Assembly: GCA_000332255.1 (NCBI GenBank)
Contig: KB235926.1
Location: 2,148,797 to 2,212,796 of the forward strand
Direction of reading: 5' to 3'
Source of the DNA: a cyanobacterium PCC 7702
GTDB lineage: Bacteria; Cyanobacteriota; Cyanobacteriia; Cyanobacteriales; Nostocaceae
DNA length: 64,000 nucleotides
This document shows positions 1-10,153 of this stretch, piece by piece. Both the position numbers and the translations under genes were made by a program. The notes beneath the pieces are model-generated. The model was given only the letters and a program-made list of their open reading frames with translations, had not been told where the DNA came from and made no database searches. How positions within the stretch are numbered: position 1 is the first letter of the stretch; the number at the start of each line of letters is the position of its first letter.

Positions 1-586
1 GCTGACAAATATTTTTAGTAGTGTGGGAGGAAGACATTCCCAAAACATTCACCCCAAATTTGAAATTCACGCCGCGATCGCCAGCAGCATCCACCAAAGC
101 TAAAGTTAATGCTGTGGGATCGACCTGACGGTCTTGAGGAGAATAAATAGCAGCCATGACTTGTTTTTCATCAATTTGCGGACAATTTTGTTTGAGTGTC
201 CCCCTGTCCCAGATTTCTAGCTGATAACCTTGGGATTGGCGAATGCGGACTAGTTTTTGCCAATTTTCGAGTTCGTTGTTTTCCTGTGGGTGCTCGCACA
301 GCAGCATGACAATTCCCTGGCGATTGAAGGGAATTTTGCGAGCAGTGATTTCCTCTAATTCTGGAATTAAAGTTTCGTAGCGCTGCATGCTCAATTGACG
401 CATCAGCCAAGCTTTTCCGTGGGTTTTTTGGCTAATAATACCCACAAGCACGCCCAGTGCTGCTTTTGTAGAAGCTTGTGCAGGTGGTTGTTTGTCTAGA
501 ACAGTGATATCCAAACCTTTGACTTGGCTAAGCTCGTAGGCGATCGCCGCACCGATCGCACCGCAACCGACAATGACTACATTCAT
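1..586 (-). CDS. FAD-dependent oxidoreductase (DAO family), 3' part cut off by window edge
   Basis: The reading frame begins with ATG at 584-586 on the minus strand and stays open to the left edge (about 195 codons seen). The N-terminus MNVVIVGCGAIGAAIAYELS is a Rossmann dinucleotide-binding fold with GxGxxG at residues 8-13, followed by an acidic residue ending the second strand (VLDKQ), which is typical of FAD binding by D-amino-acid oxidase / glycine oxidase-like enzymes. A VDPTALTLALVDAA segment near residues 165-178 matches the conserved region preceding the substrate domain in this family. The substrate cannot be inferred; ThiO-like glycine oxidase is one possibility. The C-terminus is missing only because of the window boundary. 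Confidence 0.75.
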   Translation of the reverse strand, partial: MNVVIVGCGAIGAAIAYELSQVKGLDITVLDKQPPAQASTKAALGVLVGIISQKTHGKAWLMRQLSMQRYETLIPELEEITARKIPFNRQGIVMLLCEHPQENNELENWQKLVRIRQSQGYQLEIWDRGTLKQNCPQIDEKQVMAAIYSPQDRQVDPTALTLALVDAAGDRGVNFKFGVNVLGMSSSHTTKNICQ

Positions 587-691
587 AGCTAGCTGGGGAG
601 AGGGAACTAAGAACAAAATACAGAAGGTCGGAGCAAGGCAGCTTTTTTGTTTCCTCCCTTTTTCCTCCAACCTCCAGTTTTTATTTCCGGA

Positions 692-1186
692 CTATAAACT
701 TCCCCTTTGGCGAGAATAACTAACTTTTGTGGAAGTAGTATTTTCCGGAAGCAGACTCAGGAAATTGTCAATTTCTGCAAACGCAGCTTTGGCATTACTC
801 AAAGCTTTCACAGAATTGCGAGAATCAACAGCTTGATCGATTTTGAGCAAGCTATCGAACAATTTCCGCTCCACTTGACGTGCTTTTTCTCGATCGCCGG
901 GTAGGAGGTTGGGAATAATGTAGTTCATGTGCAACCTTGCTTCTGCCATGGGCCCGTGTATAAAATTACCGACGTTCACCCAATCGTTTTTTTGGATTAA
1001 GTCCTCTAACTCTTGGGAGCGATCGCGCACGGCTTCAATTGCAGGTAAATATCCCTGGATTTTTTGAATCTGCGCTGAGGTATAAATTGGAGGTGCTGTG
1101 GCCTCAGAAGGACTGCCACCACAACTAATCAAGAATGTTGCTAAAAGAACTAGAATTACTGATAACAAAGAGCGTTGACGCGCCAT
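692..1186 (-). CDS. psbQ: Photosystem II extrinsic lipoprotein PsbQ (CyanoQ)
   Basis: 164 residues. A basic start and hydrophobic stretch (residues 6-21) end in a lipobox LISC with Cys22, so the mature protein should be a lipoprotein anchored on the lumenal side of the thylakoid. The rest is predicted helical (QIQKIQGYLPAIEAVRDRSQ, then IHGPMAEARLHMNYIIPNLL), which fits the four-helix PsbQ fold. In cyanobacteria this protein associates with the lumenal face of PSII and supports oxygen evolution. It stands alone, between the minus-strand oxidoreductase and a plus-strand hypothetical gene. The family assignment comes from recognition of the helix motifs. Confidence 0.85.
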   Translation of the reverse strand: MARQRSLLSVILVLLATFLISCGGSPSEATAPPIYTSAQIQKIQGYLPAIEAVRDRSQELEDLIQKNDWVNVGNFIHGPMAEARLHMNYIIPNLLPGDREKARQVERKLFDSLLKIDQAVDSRNSVKALSNAKAAFAEIDNFLSLLPENTTSTKVSYSRQRGSL

Positions 1187-1480
1187 AAACCAAGCTTATG
1201 TGTTGCCTATTAACAGTGTCATTTTAGATCGGAGTGTGTAACTTCTTGTCCGAATCTCCAACGGATTTTGCTCAAATTCTTTGACAATGAATTGCTATTT
1301 TTGAATCTCCATCAGTTGAGCCTATTTTTCTTGACATTTTGAGTATAATTACTTAAAATAAGCAATCCAATTGCCCATGAGAAAAGTTGGATTTCAAGTT
1401 AAAGATATTAATAAGAGCCTTCTAGCGGTTTTTAGGTGGTTGCAACATCCATTCAGATACCACTTGGGGGAGTGTTTTGA

Positions 1481-1909
1481 GTGAACGCAGCAGAAATGGC
1501 AATAAATCTAGAATTCGCCAGTAAAATCGCAGCAGTAGTAAATTTATTTAAACACGAATTTCCCGACGCCCGTTCGGATCTCAAACCCTGGACAAACGAT
1601 CCGCAAACCAGAGAGTTAATCGACCCAGATTCCATAGATATAGGCTTTCACTTTCCTGGAATCAGCAAATCTTGGCGCAGTCGCAGCATCCTAATTCAAA
1701 TTCGTTTTTATCAAGATCCCGTTCAAGATTTGCGTCGAGCTATTGGAGTGGAAGTAGCAGGGTTCAACCATCTTGGCGAACAATGGCGGTTGTCGACAGT
1801 GGAAAATTGGAACTTTGTCGGTGCAAATCATCCTTCTGAAGAAGTAGGGAAAAAGCTGAAAAATGTTTGTCGCCAGATTTTGGAATTGTTTAACAAACCA
1901 ACTGGATAA
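1481..1909 (+). CDS. Conserved hypothetical protein
   Basis: 142 residues with a GTG start; I do not recognise a named domain. The protein is soluble, with no signal peptide or membrane segment. It has a central beta-rich portion (DIGFHFPGISKSWRSRSILIQ) and a helical C-terminus. The nearest downstream gene on this strand is the DUF2267 protein, 128 bp away, so it is probably transcribed separately. An internal ATG at residue 6 is an alternative start. The coding call rests on the long open frame and plausible codon use. Confidence 0.6.
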   Translation: MNAAEMAINLEFASKIAAVVNLFKHEFPDARSDLKPWTNDPQTRELIDPDSIDIGFHFPGISKSWRSRSILIQIRFYQDPVQDLRRAIGVEVAGFNHLGEQWRLSTVENWNFVGANHPSEEVGKKLKNVCRQILELFNKPTG

Positions 1910-2037
1910 AATCAAGTTAACTACTACTTGAAACTAGCTAGCCAATCTATAAACGGATAGACAACCCTCAGTCTTCGCTTCATTAACATAATAGGAAACA
2001 AATCAGCGCGCTATCAATGTTATTGGAGGGTATAGTT

Positions 2038-2502
2038 ATGTCAGTAACTGGATTGGAAGCTTTCGATCGCACTTTACAACAAACTCACATTTGGATCGAT
2101 GAAGTTGCCAAAGAATTAGGTATTGATGATAAAAAAAGAGCCTTTCAGGGACTGCGAGCGACTTTGCACGTTCTGCGCGATCGCTTGATTGCTGCAGAAG
2201 CTGCGCAACTAGGCGCACAACTGCCAATTTTATTAGCTGGTTTCTATTACGAAGGGTGGAAACCTGCTAGCGTACCTCACAAAAGTCGCTCTCAAGAGGA
2301 ATTTCTCAACGAGTTACGCGCTGAACTAAAAAAATATTTTCCAGACAATCAAACTTCTCATTTCGATCCGCAGCAGCTAGCCAAAGCAGTCTTCAAGGTT
2401 CTTTCAGAACGCGTATCTCCGGGTGAGATAGAAGATATTATTCGCATCCTTCCCCCAGAACTGAGAGAATTATTTCCCGAAAACATCTTGCCTCGGCAAT
2501 AG
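2038..2502 (+). CDS. DUF2267 domain protein
   Basis: 154 residues from the chosen ATG. An upstream in-frame ATG exists at 2017, but the strong GGAGGG ribosome site at 2025-2030 lies between the two and serves the ATG at 2038. Two related helical halves are visible: residues about 8-80 with ELGIDDKKRAFQGLRATLHVLRDRL, and about 85-150 with AVFKVLSERVSPGEIEDIIRILP. This is the duplicated architecture of DUF2267. The molecular function is unknown; such proteins are often found near stress-related genes in bacteria. No membrane segment or signal peptide is present. Confidence 0.8.
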   Translation: MSVTGLEAFDRTLQQTHIWIDEVAKELGIDDKKRAFQGLRATLHVLRDRLIAAEAAQLGAQLPILLAGFYYEGWKPASVPHKSRSQEEFLNELRAELKKYFPDNQTSHFDPQQLAKAVFKVLSERVSPGEIEDIIRILPPELRELFPENILPRQ

Positions 2503-2605
2503 TTAACAACAGGGACAATTTTTAAGCTGGGATATCTTCACCACCCAGCGAGAAAATCTTCCCCTACCAACAAGCAAAACCGACAAACTCTTGTTGTGCT
2601 TGCTT

Positions 2606-3013
2606 TCAAAAGTTACACCTACCCTGGGGACAGTAAATTGATTTATAAGTGGTAGAACGCCTGCCAAACAAAGTGTAACGATAATCGCGAATAAATTCGT
2701 AAAGGCGATCGCCCAACCATTTCACCCCAGGTAAAACACGGTAAACAGCCACAAACACATCACCTAAGGGTAACAGGCGTCCTATTTCTTCTACTGCGGC
2801 ACTACCTTGCCAGCTTGTGTTTGCAGCATTAACATCTATCAAAATCATACCCAAGTTGCAATCTTCAGATAAAATTCCCCATTCTTGCAGCTTTTCCTCA
2901 TCTTGCATGGGAATGTAATCAAAAAGTTTTCCTCGATCTAAAATTTCTAGAAGTTGCACTCCTAGCGAGCAAAGATTGCAATTGCCATCATAAATAACAC
3001 AGTAACGTTGCAT
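2606..3013 (-). CDS. DCC-family thiol-disulfide oxidoreductase-like protein (DUF393)
   Basis: 135 residues. The start carries the family signature YDGNCNLC at residues 8-15, with Cys12 and Cys15 forming a CxxC redox-type motif, and a later YRYTLFGRRS near the end is also typical. DCC proteins are predicted thioredoxin-fold oxidoreductases; the substrate is not known. The gene lies convergent to the DUF2267 gene and divergent from the AraC regulator, with 106 bp between their starts. The assignment is firm at family level only. Confidence 0.8.
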   Translation of the reverse strand: MQRYCVIYDGNCNLCSLGVQLLEILDRGKLFDYIPMQDEEKLQEWGILSEDCNLGMILIDVNAANTSWQGSAAVEEIGRLLPLGDVFVAVYRVLPGVKWLGDRLYEFIRDYRYTLFGRRSTTYKSIYCPQGRCNF

Positions 3014-3119
3014 GTTCCAAACAAGCTTCGGACAAAAAATTAGTGTATATTAACTATTTGTAAAGCAGAATCAGCAAGGGCTAACATCTCAAAACCCAAT
3101 TTTTTCTGAGGCAACAACA

Positions 3120-4028
3120 ATGGCACAAGAAAAAATATTGAGTATTGATTTTGGGCAAGAAAACCCCTATGCAAAGATTCTGCCGCGATCGCCAGTTATG
3201 TCGAGCTACAAAGCAAAGTGGAGCTGTATACGCTTGGACTTGCACCGACAGCCTGGTTACGAAACTCCAGAACACACTCCCAAACAGCACGCTATCAGCA
3301 TTAGCCTTACCCCCAATCCTATCCCGGTTGAACGAAGATTAGACGGACGCGTTCGAACTGAAGTGATCGAATACGGTCATATAGCCATAGTTCCAGCAGG
3401 TAGTTATCACAAGCTGTGCTGGAAACTAGAAGCAGAATTTCTAATTGTGAGTCTGGAAAAAGAACTGTTTAACCACATTAACCACGATTTTACCGAGCAG
3501 CTGCAACGGTGCGAGATTATTCCCCACTTTGCAACTCCCGATCCACTCATTCATTCCATTGGTATGGCTTTCAAGTCAGAATTGGAATCCCACAGCATAG
3601 GAAATCGCTTATATGTAGACTCGTTAGCAACTACTTTGTGCCTGCACCTGCTCAGACACTATTCTCAATTTTTGAAAATAATTCCTAACTGCAAAGAAGG
3701 TCTACCTCAAACAAAGTTGCGCCAAGTAATAGAATACATTAACGAAAATCTTGACAAAGATTTAACACTAGTAGAAATTGCTAATACAGTGGGAATGAGC
3801 ATGTATCATTTTTCCCGTTTATTTAAACAGTCAACGGGTTTATCCCCTTATCAGTATGTGACAAATTCCAGAATTGAGAAAGCCAAAAGACTGTTGGTGC
3901 AAACAGAAGAAGCCATTAACCAAATCGGTCAACAAGTTGGTTTTCCCAATCAAAGTCACTTTACAAATGTCTTTCGCAAAGCAATGGGCGTAACGCCAAA
4001 AGCTTATAGAGAAAAAGTAAGAATCTAA
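3120..4028 (+). CDS. AraC-family transcriptional regulator
   Basis: 302 residues. The C-terminal 100 residues contain two helix-turn-helix units of the AraC/XylS DNA-binding domain: DLTLVEIANTVGMSMYHFSR with LFKQSTGLSPYQYV, then INQIGQQVGFPNQSHFTNVF with RKAMGVTPKAYR. The N-terminal 190 residues would be the ligand-sensing, cupin-like part; no ligand can be named. The start is ATG at 3120 after a purine-poor leader. It is divergent from the DCC protein gene and convergent with por, so the target is not obvious from position. Confidence 0.9.
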   Translation: MAQEKILSIDFGQENPYAKILPRSPVMSSYKAKWSCIRLDLHRQPGYETPEHTPKQHAISISLTPNPIPVERRLDGRVRTEVIEYGHIAIVPAGSYHKLCWKLEAEFLIVSLEKELFNHINHDFTEQLQRCEIIPHFATPDPLIHSIGMAFKSELESHSIGNRLYVDSLATTLCLHLLRHYSQFLKIIPNCKEGLPQTKLRQVIEYINENLDKDLTLVEIANTVGMSMYHFSRLFKQSTGLSPYQYVTNSRIEKAKRLLVQTEEAINQIGQQVGFPNQSHFTNVFRKAMGVTPKAYREKVRI

Positions 4029-4098
4029 ATCTTCTGAGCGCGATCGCAAAAAAAAGGATCGAGCAATCGATCCACAACCCAAAAGCCTGATTGTGCTA

Positions 4099-5091
<993 letters not shown>

Positions 5092-5318
5092 TTATTGTAA
5101 GCTTTGCAAGTACTGATTCGTTTATTAGTTACAACTTGTAGCCAACCGCTGGCAGTGATGACTGCTCTTTACCATGGCCAGAACAGGCGATCTTTGTTTA
5201 GAATGCTATTATTTTATATCCCCTAGATTAAAAATACCATCTGCCACCAGAGAGTTTCGCACCGCAAACTCTTATCTGTAAACTTGTTGTGTCGATTCTA
5301 TTAAAGAGAGTGACTATC

Positions 5319-5888
5319 ATGAACACTAACGACCTGTCATCTCGCCTTTACCCTTCCCGCATTGACATTCCTGCTGATGCACGCAGCAAAATCGTTACCA
5401 TTCTCAACCAAACTTTAGCAGCAACTTTGGATCTCAAAACCCAAGTCAAACAAGCACATTGGAACGTCAAGGGAACTGACTTTTACCAACTACATGAAAT
5501 GTTCGATGAAATTGCAAGCGAGCTCGAAGAATATATAGACCTGTTTGCAGAAAGAATCACTGCTTTGGGTGGCTATGCTTGTGGTACAGCTCGCATGGCA
5601 GCTGCTAACTCTATACTGCCAGAATATCCCACCGATATTGTAGATAGCATGGAACACGTTACAGCTTTGGCGGAACGCTTTGCACCCTATGCCAAGCACC
5701 TCAGAGAAGCTATCAACTCCACAGATGATTTAGGCGATGCTGATACAGCTGATATTTACACCGAAGTCTCTCGTACAATCGACAAGCGACTTTGGTTCTT
5801 AGAAGCTCACTTACAGGCAGCAGCAATCAAATCAGAAAATGGCGCCACAGCTACTGCAAAAACTCCACAAAAAGCTGGTGTGAAATAA
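5319..5888 (+). CDS. dps: Dps-family DNA-binding ferritin
   Basis: 189 residues from ATG 5319, chosen because AAAGAGAG precedes it; an in-frame GTG at 5289 has no ribosome site. Dps proteins oxidise and store iron with H2O2 in a dodecameric shell and protect DNA. The intersubunit ferroxidase ligands match Dps spacing: His47 in AHWNVKG, His59, Asp63, Asp74 and Glu78. The C-terminal tail (GATATAKTPQKAGVK) is low-complexity and basic, and might contact DNA. An imperfect hairpin follows the stop at 5916-5941. Confidence 0.92.
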   Translation: MNTNDLSSRLYPSRIDIPADARSKIVTILNQTLAATLDLKTQVKQAHWNVKGTDFYQLHEMFDEIASELEEYIDLFAERITALGGYACGTARMAAANSILPEYPTDIVDSMEHVTALAERFAPYAKHLREAINSTDDLGDADTADIYTEVSRTIDKRLWFLEAHLQAAAIKSENGATATAKTPQKAGVK

Positions 5889-5915
5889 GCCACTAGAAAA
5901 TTAGTAACTTTTGTC

Positions 5916-5941
5916 AGTGTGTTAGCTGCCGCTAGCACACT
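5916..5941 (+). terminator. Hairpin after dps, possible terminator
   Basis: An 11-bp stem (AGTGTGTTAGC with GCTAGCACACT, one G-U wobble) closes a 4-nt loop 28 bp after the dps stop. No T-run follows, so intrinsic termination is not certain; it may stabilise the 3' end of the mRNA. Confidence 0.5.
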
Positions 5942-6219
5942 ATTACTATGAAAATTTGGTAGTAATTAAACTCCTTGATAACCAGAGGAATCTCATCTGG
6001 TGAAGCATCAGACCAACTTCCTGGTTTGATTTTTAATTCCTAAAAACGCCGACAGACTCCCAGTCTTTTCAGCTAGAATCTAATTATTCAAAACAGTTAT
6101 TTGTTAGCGAAAACTCCTAAAGAGGATGGTAGAATTAAATAAAGATAAATCTAAAAAAAATTACTAAAAGAAAAAATAAAAATAAAAAATATTTGTTTGC
6201 AAACAATGGAGTTTAATCC
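5942..6219. other. AT-rich intergenic region between dps and pirin
   Basis: With the dps hairpin this forms a 331-bp gap. It has weak ACCAG/CTGGT inverted segments near 5980-6060 and a very A-rich stretch at 6150-6200. I see no ORF with a ribosome site and no clear promoter; it presumably contains the pirin promoter. Confidence 0.4.
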
Positions 6220-6936
6220 ATGACTTTTACTACTAAAAAATTCGTCACTCACGATCGCCATGCACGCGGTCGAACTCAAACCAGCTGGCTCGATAGTTAT
6301 CATACATTTTCCTTCGGTAGTTTCTACGATCCAAATCGTACGGGATTTCGTTGCTTGCGTGTTATTAATGATGACCGCATCGCTCCTGGTGCAGGTTTTG
6401 CCACCCACGGTCACAAAGATATGGAAATTCTCACCTATGTCTTAGAAGGTGCTTTAGAGCATAAAGACAGTTTGGGTAACGGTTCGGTAATTCGTCCGGG
6501 AGAAGCTCAAATTATCAGTGCTGGTACTGGAATCTTGCACAGTGAATACAATCATTCCCAAACTGAATTTGTCCACCTTCTGCAAATTTGGATTCTTCCC
6601 AACCAAAAAGGATTGCAACCTCGATACGATCAAAAAACTTTTCCCATAGAACAAAGGCGCAATCAATTTTGCTTAATTGCTTCCAAAGATGGACGCGATG
6701 GCTCTGTGAAGGTTTTCCAAGATGTAGAATTATACACATCTGTTCTCGAACCTGGTAATTTTGTCAACTATCACCTTTGGAGCGATCGCTATGGTTGGTT
6801 GCAAATTGCTCAAGGCGTAGCGAACCTCAATGGTCAAGAACTCACAGCTGGTGATGGCGTGCAAATAACTGGCGAAGAGCAATTAAAAATCAGTACAAGT
6901 GTAGGTACAGAAATATTGCTGTTCGATCTGGGTTGA
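6220..6936 (+). CDS. Pirin family protein (bicupin)
   Basis: 238 residues, close to the 230-240 of YhhW-type pirins. The N-terminal cupin holds the metal-binding signature: [24 protein letters not shown] supplies His-x-His (HGH near residues 62-64), and HSEYNHS plus the following Glu supply further ligands near residues 107-112. The C-terminal cupin is degenerate, as usual. Some members act as quercetin 2,3-dioxygenases, and others act as redox sensors or have no known activity. A GGAG lies about 10 bp before the ATG. A decayed SDR gene follows on the same strand. Confidence 0.88.
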   Translation: MTFTTKKFVTHDRHARGRTQTSWLDSYHTFSFGSFYDPNRTGFRCLRVINDDRIAPGAGFATHGHKDMEILTYVLEGALEHKDSLGNGSVIRPGEAQIISAGTGILHSEYNHSQTEFVHLLQIWILPNQKGLQPRYDQKTFPIEQRRNQFCLIASKDGRDGSVKVFQDVELYTSVLEPGNFVNYHLWSDRYGWLQIAQGVANLNGQELTAGDGVQITGEEQLKISTSVGTEILLFDLG

Positions 6937-6998
6937 GACTGCAGGTAAATAAGTGCTAAAGTACTTACTACTAACGTAATACAAAATTTCTGGCATCT

Positions 6999-7666
6999 TT
7001 GTCCACAAAAGTTGCAACTGTCACAGGTGCATCGTGGGGAATAGGACGAGCGATCGCCCTAACTACGCCACAAATACACATAAAGCACAGGAAGTAGTGA
7101 CAGCAATTGAAAAAATAGGAGGAAAAGCCCTAGCTGCGCAACTAGATGTCAGCAAGTTGGTTAAAATTGAGAAACTTTTCGATCGAACGATAGAAAGCTT
7201 CCGCAAAGTTGATATTTTAGTTAATAATGTCGGGATTATTGTCTACAAGCCCATCAGGCAAGTAACAGAAGCAGAGTTCGAGAAAATTTTTGCTACTAAT
7301 GTCAAAGGTACGTATTTTGCTTCTCAACGAGCTGCACAACGCATAGTAGATGGCAAACAAGACGCATCATCAATTTTTCCTCTACCACCACAGCAATGAT
7401 GCTAACTACCTACAGCGTCTATGCTGCAACTCAAAGAATTAGCTAGCAGGGATATCACAGTTAACGCCATCTCCCCCAGTCCTACAGATACAGAACTTTT
7501 CCGACAAGACAAAACAGAAGAACAAATTAATTACTTAGCGCAAGCATCTGCATTAAGAAGACTGGGATAAGTAGAAGATATAGCCAATGCAGTAGCATTT
7601 CTTGTTAGGGATGAAACGTAGTGGATTACCGGACAAACTATCCGCGTTAACGGGGAATTGGCTTGA
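6999..7666 (+). pseudogene. Decayed short-chain dehydrogenase/reductase
   Basis: Conceptual translation shows an SDR in pieces. TTG at 6999 opens TKVATVTGASWGIGRAIAL, the cofactor motif, but this frame then drifts and stops. A second frame resumes with KAQEVVTAIEKIGGKALAAQ, DILVNNVG (an NNAG-type motif) and NVKGTYF up to a stop at 7399. A third frame gives INFSSTTTAMMLTTYSVYAA, where Tyr is kept but the catalytic Lys region is deleted. After another shift comes SRDITVNAISP. In-frame stops lie at 7569-7571 (TAA) and 7619-7621 (TAG) before the normal ending WITGQTIRVNGELA. At least three indels and two nonsense changes mean it cannot make an SDR. Confidence 0.9.
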
Positions 7667-7822
7667 AGTTCGCATCAACCTTGATGTAGTTCTGCTTTTG
7701 AGAATTCCTACAAAAGAAAATATAACCTTTTTGCACTAAAGGTCTTTGCTCTCAGCGATAACTGGTCTAACTAATCTTTAAATTCTCAATTGAAGTTGAC
7801 CAAAATGCCACAATAAAGCAAC

Positions 7823-8920
7823 ATGACAAAAGATGGTTTGACTAGCATGGTGTTTTTACCCACATATACCCAACAACCTTGGACGCAAACTTACAGTGAA
7901 ATTATTGATGTTCGCTCTCCTAGTGAATTTGCAGAAGATCGCATTCCTGGTGCAATTAATTTACCAGTACTCAACGATACCGAACGCGCTCAAGTCGGAA
8001 AGATATACAAACAAGTTAGTTCCTTCGAAGCAAGAAAAATTGGCGCAGCTTTGATTGCAAAGAATATTTCTTGTTATTTGCAGCAACACTTTAGTAGTAA
8101 GCCAAAAGACTATCATCCCCTAATATATTGTTGGCGAGGAGGGCAACGCTCTTTAAGCATGGGTTTAGTACTCAGCCAAATTGGTTGGCAAGTTACCCTA
8201 CTCGAAGGTGGTTACAAAGCTTATCGCGCTTATGTGCGCCAACAAATAGACACTTTACCACAAACATTTACTTACCGAATATTGTGCGGTTTAACTGGTA
8301 GCGGTAAGACCTACATACTACGCCAAATGCGCGATCGCGGCGCTCAAGTTTTAGATTTGGAAGCTTTGGCAAATCACCGTGGATCTTTATTTGGTGATGA
8401 ATGGCAAAATCAACCCTCACCCCAACCCTCACAAAAATATTTTGAATCACTGCTGCTTGAGCAATTGCAAACATTCAACCCTCACAAACCAGTATGGGTA
8501 GAATCAGAAAGTCTCAAAATAGGCAAACTTTATTTACCACAATCTTTATGGCAAAAAATGAGGCAAGCTATTTGTGTGGAAATTTGCTTACCCCTTACTG
8601 CTAGAGTTCAGTTTCTCTTACAGGAATATCAACACTTAGTAAATAATCTCGATCTTCTCAAAACCAAAATAGCAAGACTTAAATCTTACTATGGTTGGGA
8701 AAAATTAAATGATTGGTATCAGTTAATTGATAATGGTAATCTGGAAGAATTTGTCAGAGATATTTTAGAGTGTCACTACGATCCAACTTACAAAAAGTCG
8801 CTTCTACGTGACTTTAAAAAAGTTGAACGATTTTTATCTATACCTGATTTATCGCCACACAGCATCAATAATTTATTGGATAATTTATTGCTAAATAATG
8901 AAGCCAAACTGGCTTCCTAA
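7823..8920 (+). CDS. mnmH: tRNA 2-selenouridine/geranyl-2-thiouridine synthase
   Basis: 365 residues. MnmH (SelU/YbbB) exchanges sulfur for selenium at the wobble 2-thiouridine of tRNAs for Lys, Glu and Gln, via a geranylated intermediate. A rhodanese domain (about residues 20-137) has the active-site Cys103 in YCWRGGQRS. A P-loop GLTGSGKT at residues 156-163 follows, as in the family's second domain. The length is typical. It stands alone, downstream of the SDR pseudogene. Whether it uses selenium here depends on a SelD elsewhere in the genome, which the window does not show. Confidence 0.92.
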   Translation: MTKDGLTSMVFLPTYTQQPWTQTYSEIIDVRSPSEFAEDRIPGAINLPVLNDTERAQVGKIYKQVSSFEARKIGAALIAKNISCYLQQHFSSKPKDYHPLIYCWRGGQRSLSMGLVLSQIGWQVTLLEGGYKAYRAYVRQQIDTLPQTFTYRILCGLTGSGKTYILRQMRDRGAQVLDLEALANHRGSLFGDEWQNQPSPQPSQKYFESLLLEQLQTFNPHKPVWVESESLKIGKLYLPQSLWQKMRQAICVEICLPLTARVQFLLQEYQHLVNNLDLLKTKIARLKSYYGWEKLNDWYQLIDNGNLEEFVRDILECHYDPTYKKSLLRDFKKVERFLSIPDLSPHSINNLLDNLLLNNEAKLAS

Positions 8921-9014
8921 CTCGAACTTTCACAGGTTTTTATTTCGCTGTAAAATCGCTATTGACTAGTTTTTTTTGAGAATTAAAGCTTGCTCGAAGT
9001 TATCTTGAAAAAGG

Positions 9015-9020
9015 TATAAT
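9015..9020 (+). promoter_or_regulatory. TATAAT -10 hexamer, possible nfi promoter
   Basis: A perfect TATAAT lies 153 bp before the nfi start. No convincing -35 is present at 16-18 bp, so the promoter is tentative. Confidence 0.35.
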
Positions 9021-9173
9021 ACTTACATCAGCCAGACAATGGCAAGACACAGGTAGCTTTGAAAAAAGGGATACTTTTGAAAATATCTAAAAACACCTTG
9101 ACTGGTGAGGATTTCACAAAAAACAGCGATCGCTTTCCACAACCGAGCAGTTACAGTTACCGAGGGAAGTAAT

Positions 9174-9839
9174 TTGAAAATTTATCAACGCCATGCTTGG
9201 AATTTAACGATAGAAGAAGCAATAAAAATTCAAGAACAATTACAAAAAGAAGTAATTACCGTAGATCAACTCCAGGAACCCCTAAAGTACGTTGCTGGGG
9301 TAGATATGGGTTTGGAAGCTGACGGTACCATCAGTCGTGCAGCTGTAGCGATATTGAGTTTTCCAGATTTACAACTCCAACAGGCCAGCATAGCACGCCG
9401 TCCCACATCTTTTCCTTACATTCCCGGTTTCCTTTCGTTTCGAGAAATACCCGCAGTTCTAGAGGCATTAGAAAAGATAAAATTCACACCAGACCTAATT
9501 TTATGCGACGGTCAGGGAATCGCTCATCCACGTAAATTTGGTATAGCTTGCCATCTAGGTGTGCTCGTAGATATACCTACTATAGGAGTAGCAAAATCCT
9601 TACTAGTTGGCAAACATCAAGATTTGGCAGAAACGCGAGGAAGTTGGCAACCTTTAATATATAAAGGTGAAATTGTCGGAGCAGCACTAAGAACACGCTC
9701 AGGTGTGAAACCAGTGTATGTTTCTAGCGGTCACCGCATCAGTTTGACCACAGCAATTGACTGCGTACTGCGCTGCACAACAAAATATCGACTACCAGAA
9801 ACGACGCGTATTGCTGATAAACTAGCTTCTCAAAAGTAA
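9174..9839 (+). CDS. nfi: Endonuclease V (deoxyinosine 3' endonuclease)
   Basis: 221 residues from TTG 9174, chosen because GAGGGAAG at 9162-9169 precedes it and the family is about 220 residues long; an in-frame GTG at 9105 would add 23 unrelated residues. The enzyme cuts the second phosphodiester 3' of inosine. The metal-binding carboxylates are in place: Asp44 in AGVDMG, Glu91 in FLSFRE and Asp112 in LILCDGQG. The wedge motif [11 protein letters not shown] and the [13 protein letters not shown] block are conserved. A single-gene unit. Confidence 0.93.
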   Translation: MKIYQRHAWNLTIEEAIKIQEQLQKEVITVDQLQEPLKYVAGVDMGLEADGTISRAAVAILSFPDLQLQQASIARRPTSFPYIPGFLSFREIPAVLEALEKIKFTPDLILCDGQGIAHPRKFGIACHLGVLVDIPTIGVAKSLLVGKHQDLAETRGSWQPLIYKGEIVGAALRTRSGVKPVYVSSGHRISLTTAIDCVLRCTTKYRLPETTRIADKLASQK

Positions 9840-10153
9840 AAGTCCCAACTTGGGGATAGATCCCAGGAATGTTGCAAGGTACATCCAGTACGAACATTGA
9901 CGCAATATACAAATTGGTGCGCGGAAAGCAGTTTCCGTTGAGGAGCAACCGCTGTGGGAACCTAAGACCGAAAATAGGGCCAAAGTCTCATTTGCAGCAC
10001 TCCCTTTGAGTACAAAAGCCTAAATCTCAGCGTAGCAGGTTTGGGTAGCTCACATATTAAATATCCTGTAATCAGTTGCTTGCACCGACGCGATCGTGTT
10101 AGGAATCGCACAGAGAAAAATTGTAGCTAAATAAAATCTACGGGGTTGGGACA
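9840..10153. other. Intergenic region between nfi and the first FHA gene
   Basis: About 310 bp with small inverted repeats, such as CCCAA-C-TTGGG just after the nfi stop and GGGAT-aga-TCCC next to it. The sequence is less AT-rich than other gaps and lacks an ORF with a ribosome site. A small RNA is possible but I recognise no family. Confidence 0.35.

Noticed and set aside
1335-1352. TTGACA and TATAAT near 1335-1352 as promoter
   Set aside because: The two hexamers are only seven bases apart, far below the 16-18 needed; at best the TATAAT alone is used.
9840-10153. 6S RNA or another known small RNA
   Set aside because: No long closing stem with central bubble could be drawn, and no family motif was seen.
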